Assembly (NCBI GenBank): GCA_903820955.1
Contig: CAIJJH010000112.1
Span: forward strand, 1 to 8,731
Length of the DNA: 8,731 nt
Source of the DNA: an uncultured Micrococcales bacterium
GTDB lineage: Bacteria; Actinomycetota; Actinomycetes; Actinomycetales; Microbacteriaceae
Direction of reading: 5' to 3'
Both the position numbers and the translations under genes were made by a program. The notes under the pieces were generated by a model, which was not told the origin of the DNA, made no database searches, and saw only the letters and a list, made by a program, of their open reading frames with translations. Of this stretch, positions 1 to 6,712 are shown in pieces (the stretch's first letter is position 1; every line of letters begins with the position of its first letter).

Positions 1-1
1 C

Positions 2-280
2 CCCCAGGTTGAGATCGACCTAGTTTGGGCACTTATCGCGGCGGTCCTGCTGTCGTTCGCTGCCGATGTCCTGATTCTTGACTGGCGTAAACCTCGCGAA
101 GAGCACTACCGCCCAACCCTCTACCTAATAACCTTCATCAACATGGCTGTTGCTCTCTGGGGTGTCAGCTTGGCCGACTCAAAGGTTGCGGCCGTAATCG
201 TCACCGGTGCCGAGGTTTTTATAGTTGTGATGTTTATCTTGAAACCTGCTGCTCGAGCGGGCTGGAAGACTCGCGTTTAG
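2..280 (+). CDS. Unrecognised small membrane protein, C-terminal part (5' end outside window)
   Basis: The frame is open from the window edge to a TAG stop at 278-280, giving 92 residues without a start. Three hydrophobic stretches are visible: about residues 8-26 (WALIAAVLLSFAADVLIL), 41-58 (LYLITFINMAVALWGVSL) and 62-79 (VAAVIVTGAEVFIVVMFIL). A polar, charged segment (DWRKPREEHYR) separates the first two, and the C-terminus is basic (KPAARAGWKTRV), as expected for a cytoplasmic end under the positive-inside rule. It is therefore probably an integral inner-membrane protein. I do not recognise a family and see no catalytic motif. Its codon choice (CTA, ATA, GTT, CTC) is less biased than in the ribosomal genes downstream, consistent with lower expression. 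It ends about 29 bp before the -35 element of the S10 promoter with no clear terminator, so some read-through is possible. Confidence 0.7.
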   Translation, partial: PQVEIDLVWALIAAVLLSFAADVLILDWRKPREEHYRPTLYLITFINMAVALWGVSLADSKVAAVIVTGAEVFIVVMFILKPAARAGWKTRV

Positions 281-308
281 CCAAATATTGCTTCAAACTT
301 AATTTGCT

Positions 309-338
309 TTGACCCGCTGGGGTATGGCAGACTAGACA
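309..338 (+). promoter_or_regulatory. Probable housekeeping-sigma promoter of the S10 operon
   Basis: A -35 element TTGACC lies at 309-314, followed by an 18-bp spacer and a -10-like TAGACA at 333-338. The stretch just upstream (283-308) is A/T-rich compared with the surroundings, as an UP-like element would be. Transcription would start near 345, leaving a leader of about 258 nt before rpsJ. The layout resembles the strong ribosomal and rRNA promoters of actinobacteria. The -10 matches TATAAT only at the T, A and A positions, so the exact hexamer is uncertain. This is the only good promoter candidate I find in the window. Confidence 0.65.
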
Positions 339-344
339 AGTTCG

Positions 345-602
345 TAAGAACTCGCGCTGTCTTGTGCGAGGCACTCATGACATAGTGAACAGTTTTACTG
401 GTCCGGTCTGAGCAAGAGCAAAAATGTACCGACACAAGCTTTTTGGTGTTTTTGCGCGTGAAACCGCGCGACACACCCGACAGCGTGGGTCGGATGGTAA
501 GACCCGGGAAACCGGTAATTGACAGATAAACAGTGGTGCGACAGAAGTAGTGCTACTAAACGACCCATGCTTCGGTGTGGTAGTGAACGAGAGTGAGTCA
601 AG
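345..602 (+). promoter_or_regulatory. Long structured 5' leader of the S10 operon mRNA
   Basis: No convincing gene lies here. The strand can form a series of hairpins: 351-357/364-370 (7 bp, loop TGTCTT); 372-375/384-387; 390-393/397-400; 418-424/449-455 with inner ACC/GGT 428-430/445-447; 454-458/465-469 (GCGCG, loop TGAAAC); 477-481/489-493 (CCGAC/GTCGG); 504-507/512-515 (CCGG, GAAA tetraloop); and 565-570/575-580 (TTCG tetraloop). The 418-455 and 454-469 hairpins share bases 454-455 and cannot both form fully. In E. coli the S10 operon is autoregulated by L4 binding its leader; since rplD is the third gene here, a comparable feedback role is a reasonable inference. I cannot match this leader to a named RNA family. 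No U-run follows any stem, so a classic intrinsic attenuator is not evident. Confidence 0.55.
565..580 (+). promoter_or_regulatory. C(UUCG)G tetraloop hairpin before the rpsJ ribosome-binding region
   Basis: Positions 565-570 (CCATGC) pair with 575-580 (GTGTGG) around a TTCG loop at 571-574: four Watson-Crick pairs and two G-U pairs, closed by C-G. C(UUCG)G is an exceptionally stable RNA tetraloop. The stem ends 22 nt before the rpsJ ATG. It is a plausible protein-binding or folding anchor for translational control of rpsJ; function is inferred. Confidence 0.55.
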
Positions 603-911
603 ATGGCCGGACAAAAGATCCGCATTCGACTTAAGTCGTATGACCATGAGGTCATCGATTCTTCGGCGCGCAAGATCGTTGAAACGGTCACCCGCGCTGG
701 TGCAACCGTAGTCGGCCCAGTGCCGCTACCAACAGAGAAGAACGTGATTGCAGTAATCCGTTCACCTCACAAATACAAAGACAGCCGCGAGCACTTCGAG
801 ATGCGCACCCACAAGCGTGTTATCGACATCATCGACCCAACGCCTAAGGCTGTTGACTCGTTGATGCGTCTCGACCTCCCGGCCGACGTCAATATCGAGA
901 TCAAGCTGTAA
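603..911 (+). CDS. rpsJ: 30S ribosomal protein S10 (NusE)
   Basis: The 102-residue product is the usual length for S10. It shows the expected opening ([19 protein letters not shown]) and the family segment around residues 54-71 ([19 protein letters not shown]). S10 sits in the head of the 30S subunit; as NusE it also pairs with NusB in rRNA antitermination and links RNA polymerase-bound NusG to the ribosome. The long loop around residues 46-68, which inserts into the 30S head, is intact. The ATG at 603 is fixed by the conserved N-terminus. Its Shine-Dalgarno is weak: a purine run GAGAGTGA at 589-596 rather than a clean AGGAGG, unlike most genes downstream. With the long leader before it, this suggests that translation of this first gene is a control point. 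It is followed 13 bp later by rplC. Confidence 0.98.
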   Translation: MAGQKIRIRLKSYDHEVIDSSARKIVETVTRAGATVVGPVPLPTEKNVIAVIRSPHKYKDSREHFEMRTHKRVIDIIDPTPKAVDSLMRLDLPADVNIEIKL

Positions 912-924
912 GGAACGAACTCAA

Positions 925-1569
925 ATGACTAAGACCGTTAAGGGATTACTGGGCAAGAAGCTCGGCATGACCCAGGTTTGGGACGCGAACAACAAGCTCG
1001 TTCCAATCACTGTGGTTGAGGCTGGCTCAAATGTCATCACCCAAATCAAGAACATGGACCGCGATGGCTACGAAGCCATTCAGGTTGCCTACGGCGCAAT
1101 CGACCCACGCAAGGTTAACAAGCCTGCGACCGGTCACTTTGCTGCTGCAGAAGTAACCCCTCGTCGCTACATTGCCGAAATCCGCACCGCAGATGCCGCA
1201 ACTTACACAGTTGGCCAGGAGCTCGGTGTTGAGGTTTTCGAGGTCGGAACTCTCGTCGACGTCGTTGGTACCTCAAAGGGTAAGGGCTTCGCAGGTCACA
1301 TGAAGCGCCACGGCTTCCACGGTGTTGGTGCATCTCACGGTGCACACCGCAACCACCGCAAGCCTGGTTCGATCGGTATGTCATCGACCCCTGGACGCGT
1401 TTTCAAGGGTAAGAAGATGGCTGGACGCATGGGTGGAGACCGCGTTACCGCTATGAACCTAATGCTGCACGGCGTAGACGCCGAAAAGGGTTTGTTGCTA
1501 ATCAAGGGTGCTATTCCTGGCCCTAAGGGTCAGCTCGTATTCGTTCGCAACGCAGTGAAGGGAGCGTAA
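925..1569 (+). CDS. rplC: 50S ribosomal protein L3
   Basis: The product is 214 residues, normal for bacterial L3. It begins with the family pattern [14 protein letters not shown] (residues 7-20) and carries the long basic internal loop at about 116-172 ([19 protein letters not shown], then [18 protein letters not shown]) that reaches towards the peptidyl-transferase centre. L3 binds 23S rRNA early in 50S assembly. In E. coli a Gln of the segment GSIGQ is methylated by PrmB; the matching segment here is [10 protein letters not shown], with Met at residue 152, so that modification cannot occur at this position. The ATG is preceded by AAGGA at 910-914, which overlaps the rpsJ stop region. The gap to rpsJ is 13 bp and to rplD 5 bp. 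Confidence 0.98.
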   Translation: MTKTVKGLLGKKLGMTQVWDANNKLVPITVVEAGSNVITQIKNMDRDGYEAIQVAYGAIDPRKVNKPATGHFAAAEVTPRRYIAEIRTADAATYTVGQELGVEVFEVGTLVDVVGTSKGKGFAGHMKRHGFHGVGASHGAHRNHRKPGSIGMSSTPGRVFKGKKMAGRMGGDRVTAMNLMLHGVDAEKGLLLIKGAIPGPKGQLVFVRNAVKGA

Positions 1570-1574
1570 ACACC

Positions 1575-2201
1575 ATGGCATCGGTAGACGTTCTAGACGT
1601 ACAGGGCAAGAAGGCCGGCTCGGTTGAGCTTCCGGCTGACATGTTCGATGTGCAGACCAACATTCCACTAATCCACCAGGTAGTTGTTGCACAGCTTGCA
1701 GCAGCTCGCCAGGGAACCCAGTCGGCGAAGACTCGCGGCGAGGTTTCTGGTGCTGGCCGCAAGCCTTTCAAGCAGAAGGGAACCGGTCGTGCTCGTCAGG
1801 GTTCGATCCGTGCTCCTCAGATGCGCGGCGGTGGCATGGTTCACGCTGTTAAGCCTCGTGGCTACGAACAGCGCACCCCAAAGAAGATGATCGCTGCTGC
1901 ACTGCTCGGAGCCGTTTCGGACCGCGCACGCAACAGCCGTCTTCATGTCATCAACGCTTTTGCGATTGGCGACACCCCATCGACCAAGGCAGCTGCAGCG
2001 ATTCTTGCTCAGATCACTTCGCGTCGCAACGTTCTAGTGGTACTAGACCGCAGCGACTCAGTGTCGGCAATGAGCCTTCGCAACCTGCCAGGCGTGCACT
2101 ACATCTGGGTTGACCAGTTGAACTCGTACGAAGTGCTTCTGAGCGATGACTTGGTGTTCACCAAGGCAGCGTTCGACTCTTACACCAAGAAGGAGGCGTA
2201 A
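1575..2201 (+). CDS. rplD: 50S ribosomal protein L4
   Basis: The product is 208 residues, typical of L4. It has a globular part and the extended basic loop at about residues 51-90 ([19 protein letters not shown] then RARQGS, ending in QMRGGG), which lines the nascent-peptide exit tunnel and contacts 23S rRNA. In E. coli, free L4 represses its own operon by binding the S10 leader mRNA, stimulating transcription termination and blocking rpsJ translation; the long structured leader at 345-602 makes a similar loop worth considering, though it is not shown here. The start ATG lies 5 bp after rplC, with AAGGGAG at 1558-1564 inside the end of rplC as the Shine-Dalgarno, suggesting coupled translation. 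The gene ends two bases before the GTG of rplW. Confidence 0.98.
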   Translation: MASVDVLDVQGKKAGSVELPADMFDVQTNIPLIHQVVVAQLAAARQGTQSAKTRGEVSGAGRKPFKQKGTGRARQGSIRAPQMRGGGMVHAVKPRGYEQRTPKKMIAAALLGAVSDRARNSRLHVINAFAIGDTPSTKAAAAILAQITSRRNVLVVLDRSDSVSAMSLRNLPGVHYIWVDQLNSYEVLLSDDLVFTKAAFDSYTKKEA

Positions 2202-2203
2202 TC

Positions 2204-2503
2204 GTGACGAACATCAACAAGGACCCACGCGACGTCATCATCAAGCCGATTGTTTCGGAAAAGAGCTACGCGCTCATCGACATGGGAAAGTACACCTTCG
2301 AGGTTGCTCCTGGTTCGAACAAGACCGAAATCAAGCAGGCCATCGAGCGCATCTTCGACGTGAAGGTCGCCTCGGTTAACACTCTGAACCGTGTTGGTAA
2401 AGCTACCCGCACCAAGTTCGGTATTGGCAAGCGCAAGGACACCAAGCGCGCCATCATCACCCTAAAGTCCGGCTCAATCGACATCTTCACCAACGTCGGT
2501 TAG
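2204..2503 (+). CDS. rplW: 50S ribosomal protein L23 (GTG start)
   Basis: The 99-residue product matches L23, with the opening [20 protein letters not shown], the segment [20 protein letters not shown] (about 29-48) and the basic loop [19 protein letters not shown] (about 65-83). L23 sits at the tunnel exit and is the docking site for trigger factor and the signal recognition particle. It begins with GTG at 2204, not ATG. A near-perfect AAGGAGG at 2190-2196, inside the last codons of rplD and 7 nt before the GTG, strongly supports this start. Only two bases (TC) separate it from the rplD stop, so translation is probably coupled. The next gene, rplB, begins 20 bp downstream. Confidence 0.97.
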   Translation: MTNINKDPRDVIIKPIVSEKSYALIDMGKYTFEVAPGSNKTEIKQAIERIFDVKVASVNTLNRVGKATRTKFGIGKRKDTKRAIITLKSGSIDIFTNVG

Positions 2504-2523
2504 TTAGAAGAGGAACTTAGAAA

Positions 2524-3360
2524 ATGGCTATTCGTAAGTACAAGCCCACGACCCCTGGTCGCCGCGGTTCTTCGGTCTCAGACTTTGCTGAGATCACCCG
2601 CTCGACTCCAGAGAAGTCGTTGCTTCGCCCGTTGCACAAGACCGGTGGACGTAACAGTGCTGGTCGCGTGACCACCCGCCACATCGGTGGAGGACACAAG
2701 CGTCAGTACCGCGTCATCGACTTCCGTCGCAACGATAAAGACGGCGTACCGGCAACCGTTGCTCACATCGAGTACGACCCGAACCGTACCGCAAACATTG
2801 CACTGCTTCACTTCATTGACGGAACCAAGCGCTACATCATCGCTCCGGCAAAGCTGAAGCAGGGCGACAAGATTGAGCAGGGCCCATCGGCTGACATCAA
2901 GCCAGGTAACAACCTGCCTTTGAAGAACATCCCAGTGGGTACCGTCATTCACGCAATCGAACTAAAGCCAGGCGGTGGAGCAAAGCTCGGTCGTTCGGCT
3001 GGTGCCTCGATTCGTTTGGTAGCCAAGGATGGCGCCTTTGCGCAGCTTCGTCTGCCATCTGGTGAAATCCGTAACGTAGACGCTCGTTGCCGCGCAACCA
3101 TCGGTGAAGTTGGCAACGCCGAGCAGTCAAACATCAACTGGGGTAAAGCTGGCCGCATGCGCTGGAAGGGCGTTCGCCCGACCGTTCGTGGTGTTGCCAT
3201 GAACCCTGTTGATCACCCGCACGGTGGTGGTGAAGGTAAGACTTCCGGTGGACGTCACCCAGTAACCCCATGGGGTCAGGCTGAGGGTCGTACCCGCAAG
3301 CAGAACCTTCCAAGCGACAAGATGATTGTTCGCCGTCGTCCAAATGGCCCGCAGCGTTAG
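2524..3360 (+). CDS. rplB: 50S ribosomal protein L2
   Basis: The product is 278 residues, close to the usual 273-280. The basic N-terminal tail ([12 protein letters not shown]) leads to [20 protein letters not shown] at about residues 50-69, the OB-fold and SH3-like RNA-binding core, and the hallmark segment [15 protein letters not shown] at about 224-238. The His-Pro-His at 231-233 is the region holding the E. coli His229 studied for peptidyl-transferase and subunit-association roles; it is intact. L2 is a primary 23S rRNA binder needed for joining of the subunits. AGAGGAA at 2509-2515 serves as the Shine-Dalgarno about 8 nt before the ATG. It is the longest gene in the window and ends 13 bp before rpsS. 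Confidence 0.99.
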   Translation: MAIRKYKPTTPGRRGSSVSDFAEITRSTPEKSLLRPLHKTGGRNSAGRVTTRHIGGGHKRQYRVIDFRRNDKDGVPATVAHIEYDPNRTANIALLHFIDGTKRYIIAPAKLKQGDKIEQGPSADIKPGNNLPLKNIPVGTVIHAIELKPGGGAKLGRSAGASIRLVAKDGAFAQLRLPSGEIRNVDARCRATIGEVGNAEQSNINWGKAGRMRWKGVRPTVRGVAMNPVDHPHGGGEGKTSGGRHPVTPWGQAEGRTRKQNLPSDKMIVRRRPNGPQR

Positions 3361-3373
3361 TAGGAGTTAGAAA

Positions 3374-3655
3374 ATGCCACGCAGTCTAAAGAAGGGTCCG
3401 TTCGTCGATGACCACCTGTTCCAGAAGGTAGTCAAGCAGAACGAGGCCAACACCAAGAACGTGATCAAGACCTGGTCGCGCCGCTCGATGATTGTTCCAG
3501 CCATGCTGGGCCACACCATCGCGGTTCACGACGGTCGCAAGCACATCCCAGTTTTCGTAAGCGAGTCCATGATTGGGCACAAGCTAGGCGAATTCGCACC
3601 CACCCGCACCTTCCGTGGTCACGTGAAGGACGACAAGAAGGGAAAGCGCAAGTAA
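3374..3655 (+). CDS. rpsS: 30S ribosomal protein S19
   Basis: The 93-residue product shows the S19 pattern throughout: [15 protein letters not shown] at the start, [20 protein letters not shown] at about 33-52, and the family signature [20 protein letters not shown] at about 68-87. S19 forms a complex with S13 in the 30S head, near the A-site finger of the 50S subunit. The C-terminal tail (KKGKRK) is basic. AGGAG at 3362-3366 lies 7 nt before the ATG. The stop codon TAA shares its last A with the start codon of rplV (TAATG at 3653-3657), a layout that favours re-initiation by the same ribosome. Confidence 0.98.
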   Translation: MPRSLKKGPFVDDHLFQKVVKQNEANTKNVIKTWSRRSMIVPAMLGHTIAVHDGRKHIPVFVSESMIGHKLGEFAPTRTFRGHVKDDKKGKRK

Positions 3656-4023
3656 TGGAAGCTTCAGCGAAAATCAAGCACATTCGCGTCACCCCAATGA
3701 AGGCACGCCGTGTCATCAACCTAATCCGCGGAAAGCAGGCCACCGAGGCCCTAGCGATCCTGAAGTTTGCCCCTCAGGCAGCTAGCGAGCCAATCTACAA
3801 GTTGGTTCACGCTGCAATGGCAAACGCTCGAGTCAAGGCCGAGGCCGCGAACCTAGCGTTTGACGAAGAGGACCTAATCGTCTCGCGAGTATTCGTCGAC
3901 GAAGGCGCAACCCTCAAGCGTTTCATGCCACGTGCTCAGGGACGCGCGTTCCAGATCCTGAAGCGCACCAGCCACATCACCGTTGTGGTTGCCACCCCTG
4001 ACGAACTTGGAGGCAAGAACTAA
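3655..4023 (+). CDS. rplV: 50S ribosomal protein L22
   Basis: The product is 122 residues, at the short end typical of bacterial L22 (110-130, longer in some actinobacteria). It contains [17 protein letters not shown] (about 11-27), the helical part [21 protein letters not shown], and the hairpin [20 protein letters not shown] at about 85-104, which extends into the exit tunnel where macrolides bind. Small insertions and deletions in this hairpin cause macrolide resistance in other bacteria; here it looks ordinary. The start overlaps the rpsS stop by one base. The purine run AAGGGAAAG at about 3638-3646 in rpsS can act as Shine-Dalgarno. It overlaps rpsC by one base in the same way (TAATG at 4021-4025). 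Confidence 0.98.
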   Translation: MEASAKIKHIRVTPMKARRVINLIRGKQATEALAILKFAPQAASEPIYKLVHAAMANARVKAEAANLAFDEEDLIVSRVFVDEGATLKRFMPRAQGRAFQILKRTSHITVVVATPDELGGKN

Positions 4024-4814
4024 TGGGCCAGAAAGTAAATCCTTACGGTTTCCGTCTTGGCATCACCACCGACCACGTGTCGCGTTGGTTTGCCGACAGC
4101 ACCAAGAAGGGTCAGCGTTACGCAGACTACGTAGCCGAAGACATCAAGCTTCGCTCGCTGCTAACCGCAAAACTTGACCGTGCCGGCGTAAGCCGCATCG
4201 AGATCGAGCGCACTCGTGACCGCGTCCGCGTCGACATCCACACCGCCCGTCCGGGTCTGGTTATTGGACGTCGTGGCGCCGAGGCCGAGAACATCCGCGC
4301 CGAGCTCGAGAAGCTAACCGGCAAGCAGATCCAGCTGAACATCCTCGAGGTTAAGAACCCTGAGATGGACGCTCAGCTCGTTGCCCAGGGCATCGCCGAG
4401 CAGCTCAACGCACGTGTGGCTTTCCGCCGCGCAATGCGCAAGGGCATGCAGGGTGCGATTCGCCAGGGTGCAAAGGGTATCCGTGTGCAGACCTCCGGTC
4501 GTCTCGGTGGCGCAGAAATGTCTCGCCGCGAGTTCTACCGCGAAGGCCGTGTGCCACTACACACTCTCCGTGCCAACATCGACTACGGCTTCTACGAGGC
4601 CAAGACCGTCTTCGGTCGCATCGGTGTCAAGGTTTGGATCTACAAGGGTGACATCACCAACAAGGAACTTGCTCGCGAGCAGGCCAACGCTAAGCCAGTT
4701 CGTGGCGACCGCGACCGTGGCCCTCGCAAGCCTGGTCCAAGCGCAGCTCCAGCAGCGGCAACCGAGGCTCCAGTAGTAGTAGTTGCAGCTCCGGCAGCAG
4801 GAAGCGAGAACTAG
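4023..4814 (+). CDS. rpsC: 30S ribosomal protein S3 with Ala/Pro-rich C-terminal tail
   Basis: The product is 263 residues, longer than E. coli S3 (233). It starts with the conserved [14 protein letters not shown], followed by a type II KH domain whose GXXG loop is G82-R-R-G85 ([17 protein letters not shown]). The C-terminal S3 domain (about 108-215) includes [21 protein letters not shown] and [16 protein letters not shown] [21 protein letters not shown]3 lies at the mRNA entry channel and helps unwind mRNA structure. From about residue 222 the protein becomes low-complexity, with a basic part ([12 protein letters not shown]) and then an Ala/Pro/Val tail with four consecutive valines, as found in several actinobacteria. 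GGAGG at 4009-4013 is a strong Shine-Dalgarno. It overlaps rplV by one base and ends two bases before rplP. Confidence 0.98.
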   Translation: MGQKVNPYGFRLGITTDHVSRWFADSTKKGQRYADYVAEDIKLRSLLTAKLDRAGVSRIEIERTRDRVRVDIHTARPGLVIGRRGAEAENIRAELEKLTGKQIQLNILEVKNPEMDAQLVAQGIAEQLNARVAFRRAMRKGMQGAIRQGAKGIRVQTSGRLGGAEMSRREFYREGRVPLHTLRANIDYGFYEAKTVFGRIGVKVWIYKGDITNKELAREQANAKPVRGDRDRGPRKPGPSAAPAAATEAPVVVVAAPAAGSEN

Positions 4815-4816
4815 TC

Positions 4817-5236
4817 ATGTTGATTCCACGTCGCGTAAAGCACCGCAAGCAGCACCACCCGAAGCGTTCGGGTACTGCCAGCGGTGGCACCACGGTCAAC
4901 TTCGGTGAGTGGGGTATTCAGGCAATGAGCCCTGCGTACGTTACCAACCGTCAGATCGAGGCTGCTCGTATCGCAATGACCCGTCACATCAAGCGTGGCG
5001 GTAAGGTCTGGATCAACATCTACCCAGACCGTCCGCTAACCAAGAAGCCTGCCGAAACCCGCATGGGTTCGGGTAAGGGTTCACCGGAGTGGTGGGTTGC
5101 CAACGTAAAGCCTGGCCGCGTGCTCTTCGAGCTCAGCGGTGTTTCAGAGGAAATTGCTCGCGAAGCAATGACCCGTGCGATCCACAAGCTTCCGCTTAAG
5201 GCTCGCATCATCAAGCGTGAAGAAGGTGACGCATAA
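4817..5236 (+). CDS. rplP: 50S ribosomal protein L16
   Basis: The 139-residue product is standard in length and opens with the family signature [19 protein letters not shown]. Other hallmarks are [20 protein letters not shown] (about 44-63) and the signature [20 protein letters not shown] at 81-100. The Arg of RMG (residue 82) corresponds to E. coli Arg81, which is hydroxylated there by RoxA; whether a hydroxylase exists in this organism cannot be seen. L16 organises the A-site tRNA region of the 50S and is needed late in assembly. AGGAAG at 4799-4804 precedes the ATG by 12 nt, slightly long. The gene ends in a TAATG one-base overlap with rpmC. Confidence 0.98.
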   Translation: MLIPRRVKHRKQHHPKRSGTASGGTTVNFGEWGIQAMSPAYVTNRQIEAARIAMTRHIKRGGKVWINIYPDRPLTKKPAETRMGSGKGSPEWWVANVKPGRVLFELSGVSEEIAREAMTRAIHKLPLKARIIKREEGDA

Positions 5237-5550
5237 TGGCTATCGGTTCAGCAAACCTAACTCCTGCGGATCTCGACAAGATCGAGGACGCAGTACTAGT
5301 CGAAGAGCTTAAGAAGGCGAAGGAAGAACTTTTCAACCTACGCTTCCAGTCGGCCACCGGCCAGCTAGAGAGCCACGGGCGCCTACGCGCCGTAAAGCGT
5401 GACATCTCTCGCATTTACACAATCATCCGTGAGCGCGAGCTCGGTATTCGTGCAGTCCCTGAGGCTGCCGCTGCCAAGCCAGCTGCTAAGACGGCAACCA
5501 AAGCCAAGAAGGCAGAGGCCACTGAGGCCGTTGCCACCGAGGAGGCATAA
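5236..5550 (+). CDS. rpmC: 50S ribosomal protein L29 with C-terminal Ala/Lys/Glu extension
   Basis: Residues 1-73 form the normal two-helix L29 core, with [20 protein letters not shown] at about 18-37 and the signature [19 protein letters not shown] at about 39-57. L29 sits beside L23 at the tunnel exit and contributes to the site for trigger factor and the signal recognition particle. The usual protein has 63-80 residues; this one has 104, because about 30 residues from 74 onwards are almost entirely Ala, Lys, Glu, Thr and Pro. Such tails occur in some actinobacterial L29 proteins; their function is not established. The ATG shares its A with the rplP stop (TAATG, 5234-5238), with a purine-rich AAGAAGGTGA just upstream. 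It ends two bases before rpsQ. Confidence 0.97.
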   Translation: MAIGSANLTPADLDKIEDAVLVEELKKAKEELFNLRFQSATGQLESHGRLRAVKRDISRIYTIIRERELGIRAVPEAAAAKPAAKTATKAKKAEATEAVATEEA

Positions 5551-5552
5551 CC

Positions 5553-5936
5553 ATGGCTGAGACCAAGAAGGCCGCTGCTCCTAAAGCAGCAGCAAAGGCC
5601 GCAGCGCCGAAGGCAGCAGCGAAGGCTGCAGCCCCTAAGGCAAAGGCTCCAAAGGCTCCAAAGGCCGAGGGAACCGTTGTTCTTGACCGCGGTATGCGCA
5701 AGACCCGTCGTGGCTACGTTGTTAGCGACAAGATGGACAAGACCATCGTGGTTGAGGTTGAAGACCGCGTAAAGCACCCGCTTTACGGCAAGGTTATTCG
5801 CCGCACCACCAAGGTTAAGGCTCACGACGAGTTAAACACTGCCGGCATTGGCGACCTCGTGCTTATTGCCGAGACTCGTCCTCTATCGGCAACCAAGAAC
5901 TTCCGCCTGGTCGAGATCATCGAGAAGGCTAAGTAA
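5553..5936 (+). CDS. rpsQ: 30S ribosomal protein S17 with N-terminal Ala/Lys/Pro repeat extension
   Basis: The S17 core occupies about residues 42-127: [20 protein letters not shown], then [19 protein letters not shown], then [21 protein letters not shown]17 is an early 16S rRNA-binding protein of the OB-fold class needed for assembly of the 30S body. The first 40 residues are an added low-complexity arm containing the nine-residue unit AAAPKAAAK at 7-15 and 16-24 and a related [13 protein letters not shown] at 25-37. The usual length is about 80-95; this protein has 127. The start is supported by GAGGAGG at 5539-5545, 7 nt before the ATG, in the last codons of rpmC. No internal ATG or GTG with a better Shine-Dalgarno lies near residue 40, so the arm is probably translated. 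It is the last gene of the S10 block. Confidence 0.96.
   Translation: MAETKKAAAPKAAAKAAAPKAAAKAAAPKAKAPKAPKAEGTVVLDRGMRKTRRGYVVSDKMDKTIVVEVEDRVKHPLYGKVIRRTTKVKAHDELNTAGIGDLVLIAETRPLSATKNFRLVEIIEKAK
5571..5663 (+). repeat. Repeats in rpsQ encoding AAAPKAAAK units
   Basis: Two full 27-bp units (5571-5597 and 5598-5624) and a variant third unit (5625-5663) encode Ala/Lys/Pro repeats in the N-terminal arm of S17. The DNA copies differ at many third codon positions (for example GCC GCT GCT CCT AAA against GCC GCA GCG CCG AAG) while the peptide stays the same. Confidence 0.8.
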
Positions 5937-5951
5937 CAAAACCCCTAGGTT

Positions 5952-5970
5952 TGCCCGTCGGTAATGGGCA
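5952..5970 (+). promoter_or_regulatory. Hairpin in the gap between the S10 and spc blocks
   Basis: Positions 5952-5958 (TGCCCGT) pair with 5964-5970 (ATGGGCA) around a five-base loop CGGTA, giving 7 bp with one G-U pair. It sits in the 57-bp rpsQ-rplN gap and is not followed by a T-run, so it is not a standard intrinsic terminator. It could be a processing site, a protein-binding site or a partial attenuator. I find no convincing -35/-10 pair in this gap. Confidence 0.5.
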
Positions 5971-5993
5971 TGCCATCAAACAAGGAGTAACAA

Positions 5994-6362
5994 ATGCTTC
6001 AACAGGAGTCGAGACTCAGAGTTGCCGATAACACCGGCGCCAAAGAGCTATTGACGATCCGTGTACTCGGTGGCTCTGGCCGTCGTTATGCCGGACTAGG
6101 TGACGTCATCGTTGCCACCGTCAAGGACGCAATCCCAGGCGGCAGCGTCAAGAAGGGTGAAGTCGTCAAGGCTGTCATCGTGCGCACCACCAAGGAGACC
6201 CGTCGTTCAGACGGTTCGTACATCAAGTTCGACGAGAACGCAGCCGTGATCATCAAGAAGGACGGCGAGCCTCAGGGTACCCGCATCTTTGGTCCAGTCG
6301 GCCGCGAACTTCGCGACAAGAAGTTTATGAAAATCATTTCGCTAGCTCCGGAGGTGCTATAA
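5994..6362 (+). CDS. rplN: 50S ribosomal protein L14
   Basis: The 122-residue product has the exact usual length of L14. It begins [20 protein letters not shown], where most bacteria have MIQQ, and carries the family signature around residues 60-80 ([20 protein letters not shown]) and the segment [23 protein letters not shown]14 forms an intersubunit bridge with 16S rRNA and is the docking surface of the silencing factor RsfS and part of the translation-factor region. AAGGAG at 5982-5987 lies 6 nt before the ATG. It is the first gene of the spc block; the 57-bp gap ahead is, with the gap before rpsH, one of only two sizeable internal gaps in the window. Confidence 0.99.
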   Translation: MLQQESRLRVADNTGAKELLTIRVLGGSGRRYAGLGDVIVATVKDAIPGGSVKKGEVVKAVIVRTTKETRRSDGSYIKFDENAAVIIKKDGEPQGTRIFGPVGRELRDKKFMKIISLAPEVL

Positions 6363-6364
6363 AC

Positions 6365-6712
6365 ATGGCAAGCATCAAAAAGGGAGACACCGTAGTTGTG
6401 ATCTCAGGCAAGCGCGAATACCGCGGTAAGACCGGCACCGTTTTGGTTGTCGACCGCGAAAAGGGCCGCGTCATCGTTCAGGGAATCAACCTGGTCAAGA
6501 AGCACACCAAGGTTCAGCAGACCGAACGTGGCACCACGACCGGTGGTATCGAGACCGTTGAGTCTTCGATTCACATCTCAAACGTCGCGCTAATTGACCC
6601 ATCGACCAAGAAGCCAACCCGCGTTGGCACCAAGATCGAGACCGTAACCAAGAACGGCGTCAAGAAGACCGTTCGCACCCGAATCGCTCGCAAGTCAGGT
6701 AAGGAGATCTAA
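6365..6712 (+). CDS. rplX: 50S ribosomal protein L24
   Basis: The product is 115 residues, within the bacterial range of about 100-120. The N-terminal KOW domain is clear at about residues 4-31 ([20 protein letters not shown], then GTVLVVD), followed by [22 protein letters not shown] and [25 protein letters not shown] segments typical of the family. L24 is one of the two proteins that start 50S assembly, binding near the 5' end of 23S rRNA, and it sits at the tunnel exit. GGAGGTG at 6350-6356, inside the end of rplN, is a strong Shine-Dalgarno. The gap from rplN is 2 bp, and the stop overlaps the rplE start by one base (TAATG at 6710-6714). Confidence 0.98.
   Translation: MASIKKGDTVVVISGKREYRGKTGTVLVVDREKGRVIVQGINLVKKHTKVQQTERGTTTGGIETVESSIHISNVALIDPSTKKPTRVGTKIETVTKNGVKKTVRTRIARKSGKEI

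Noticed and set aside
282..306. CAAAT/ATTTG inverted repeat after the first gene as a terminator
   Set aside because: Only five A/T-rich pairs with a 15-base loop and no following T-run; it overlaps the promoter region.
519..524. Perfect TTGACA, a possible second promoter -35 within the leader
   Set aside because: No acceptable -10 lies 16-19 bp downstream (the region reads ACAGAAGTAG); the nearest TA-rich hexamers are too far away.
546..557. Near-palindrome AGTAGTGCTACT as an operator or hairpin
   Set aside because: The arms are short and the hairpin loop would be only two to four bases; too weak to call.
567..596. Nine-codon ORF (MLRCGSERE) ending six bases before rpsJ
   Set aside because: No Shine-Dalgarno, and its ATG lies inside the UUCG hairpin stem; probably chance.
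5415..5825. Long open frames on the minus strand opposite rpmC and rpsQ (and opposite other genes)
   Set aside because: They mirror Ala/Lys-rich coding sequence on the + strand, have no recognisable domains, and are expected by chance from strong codon bias.
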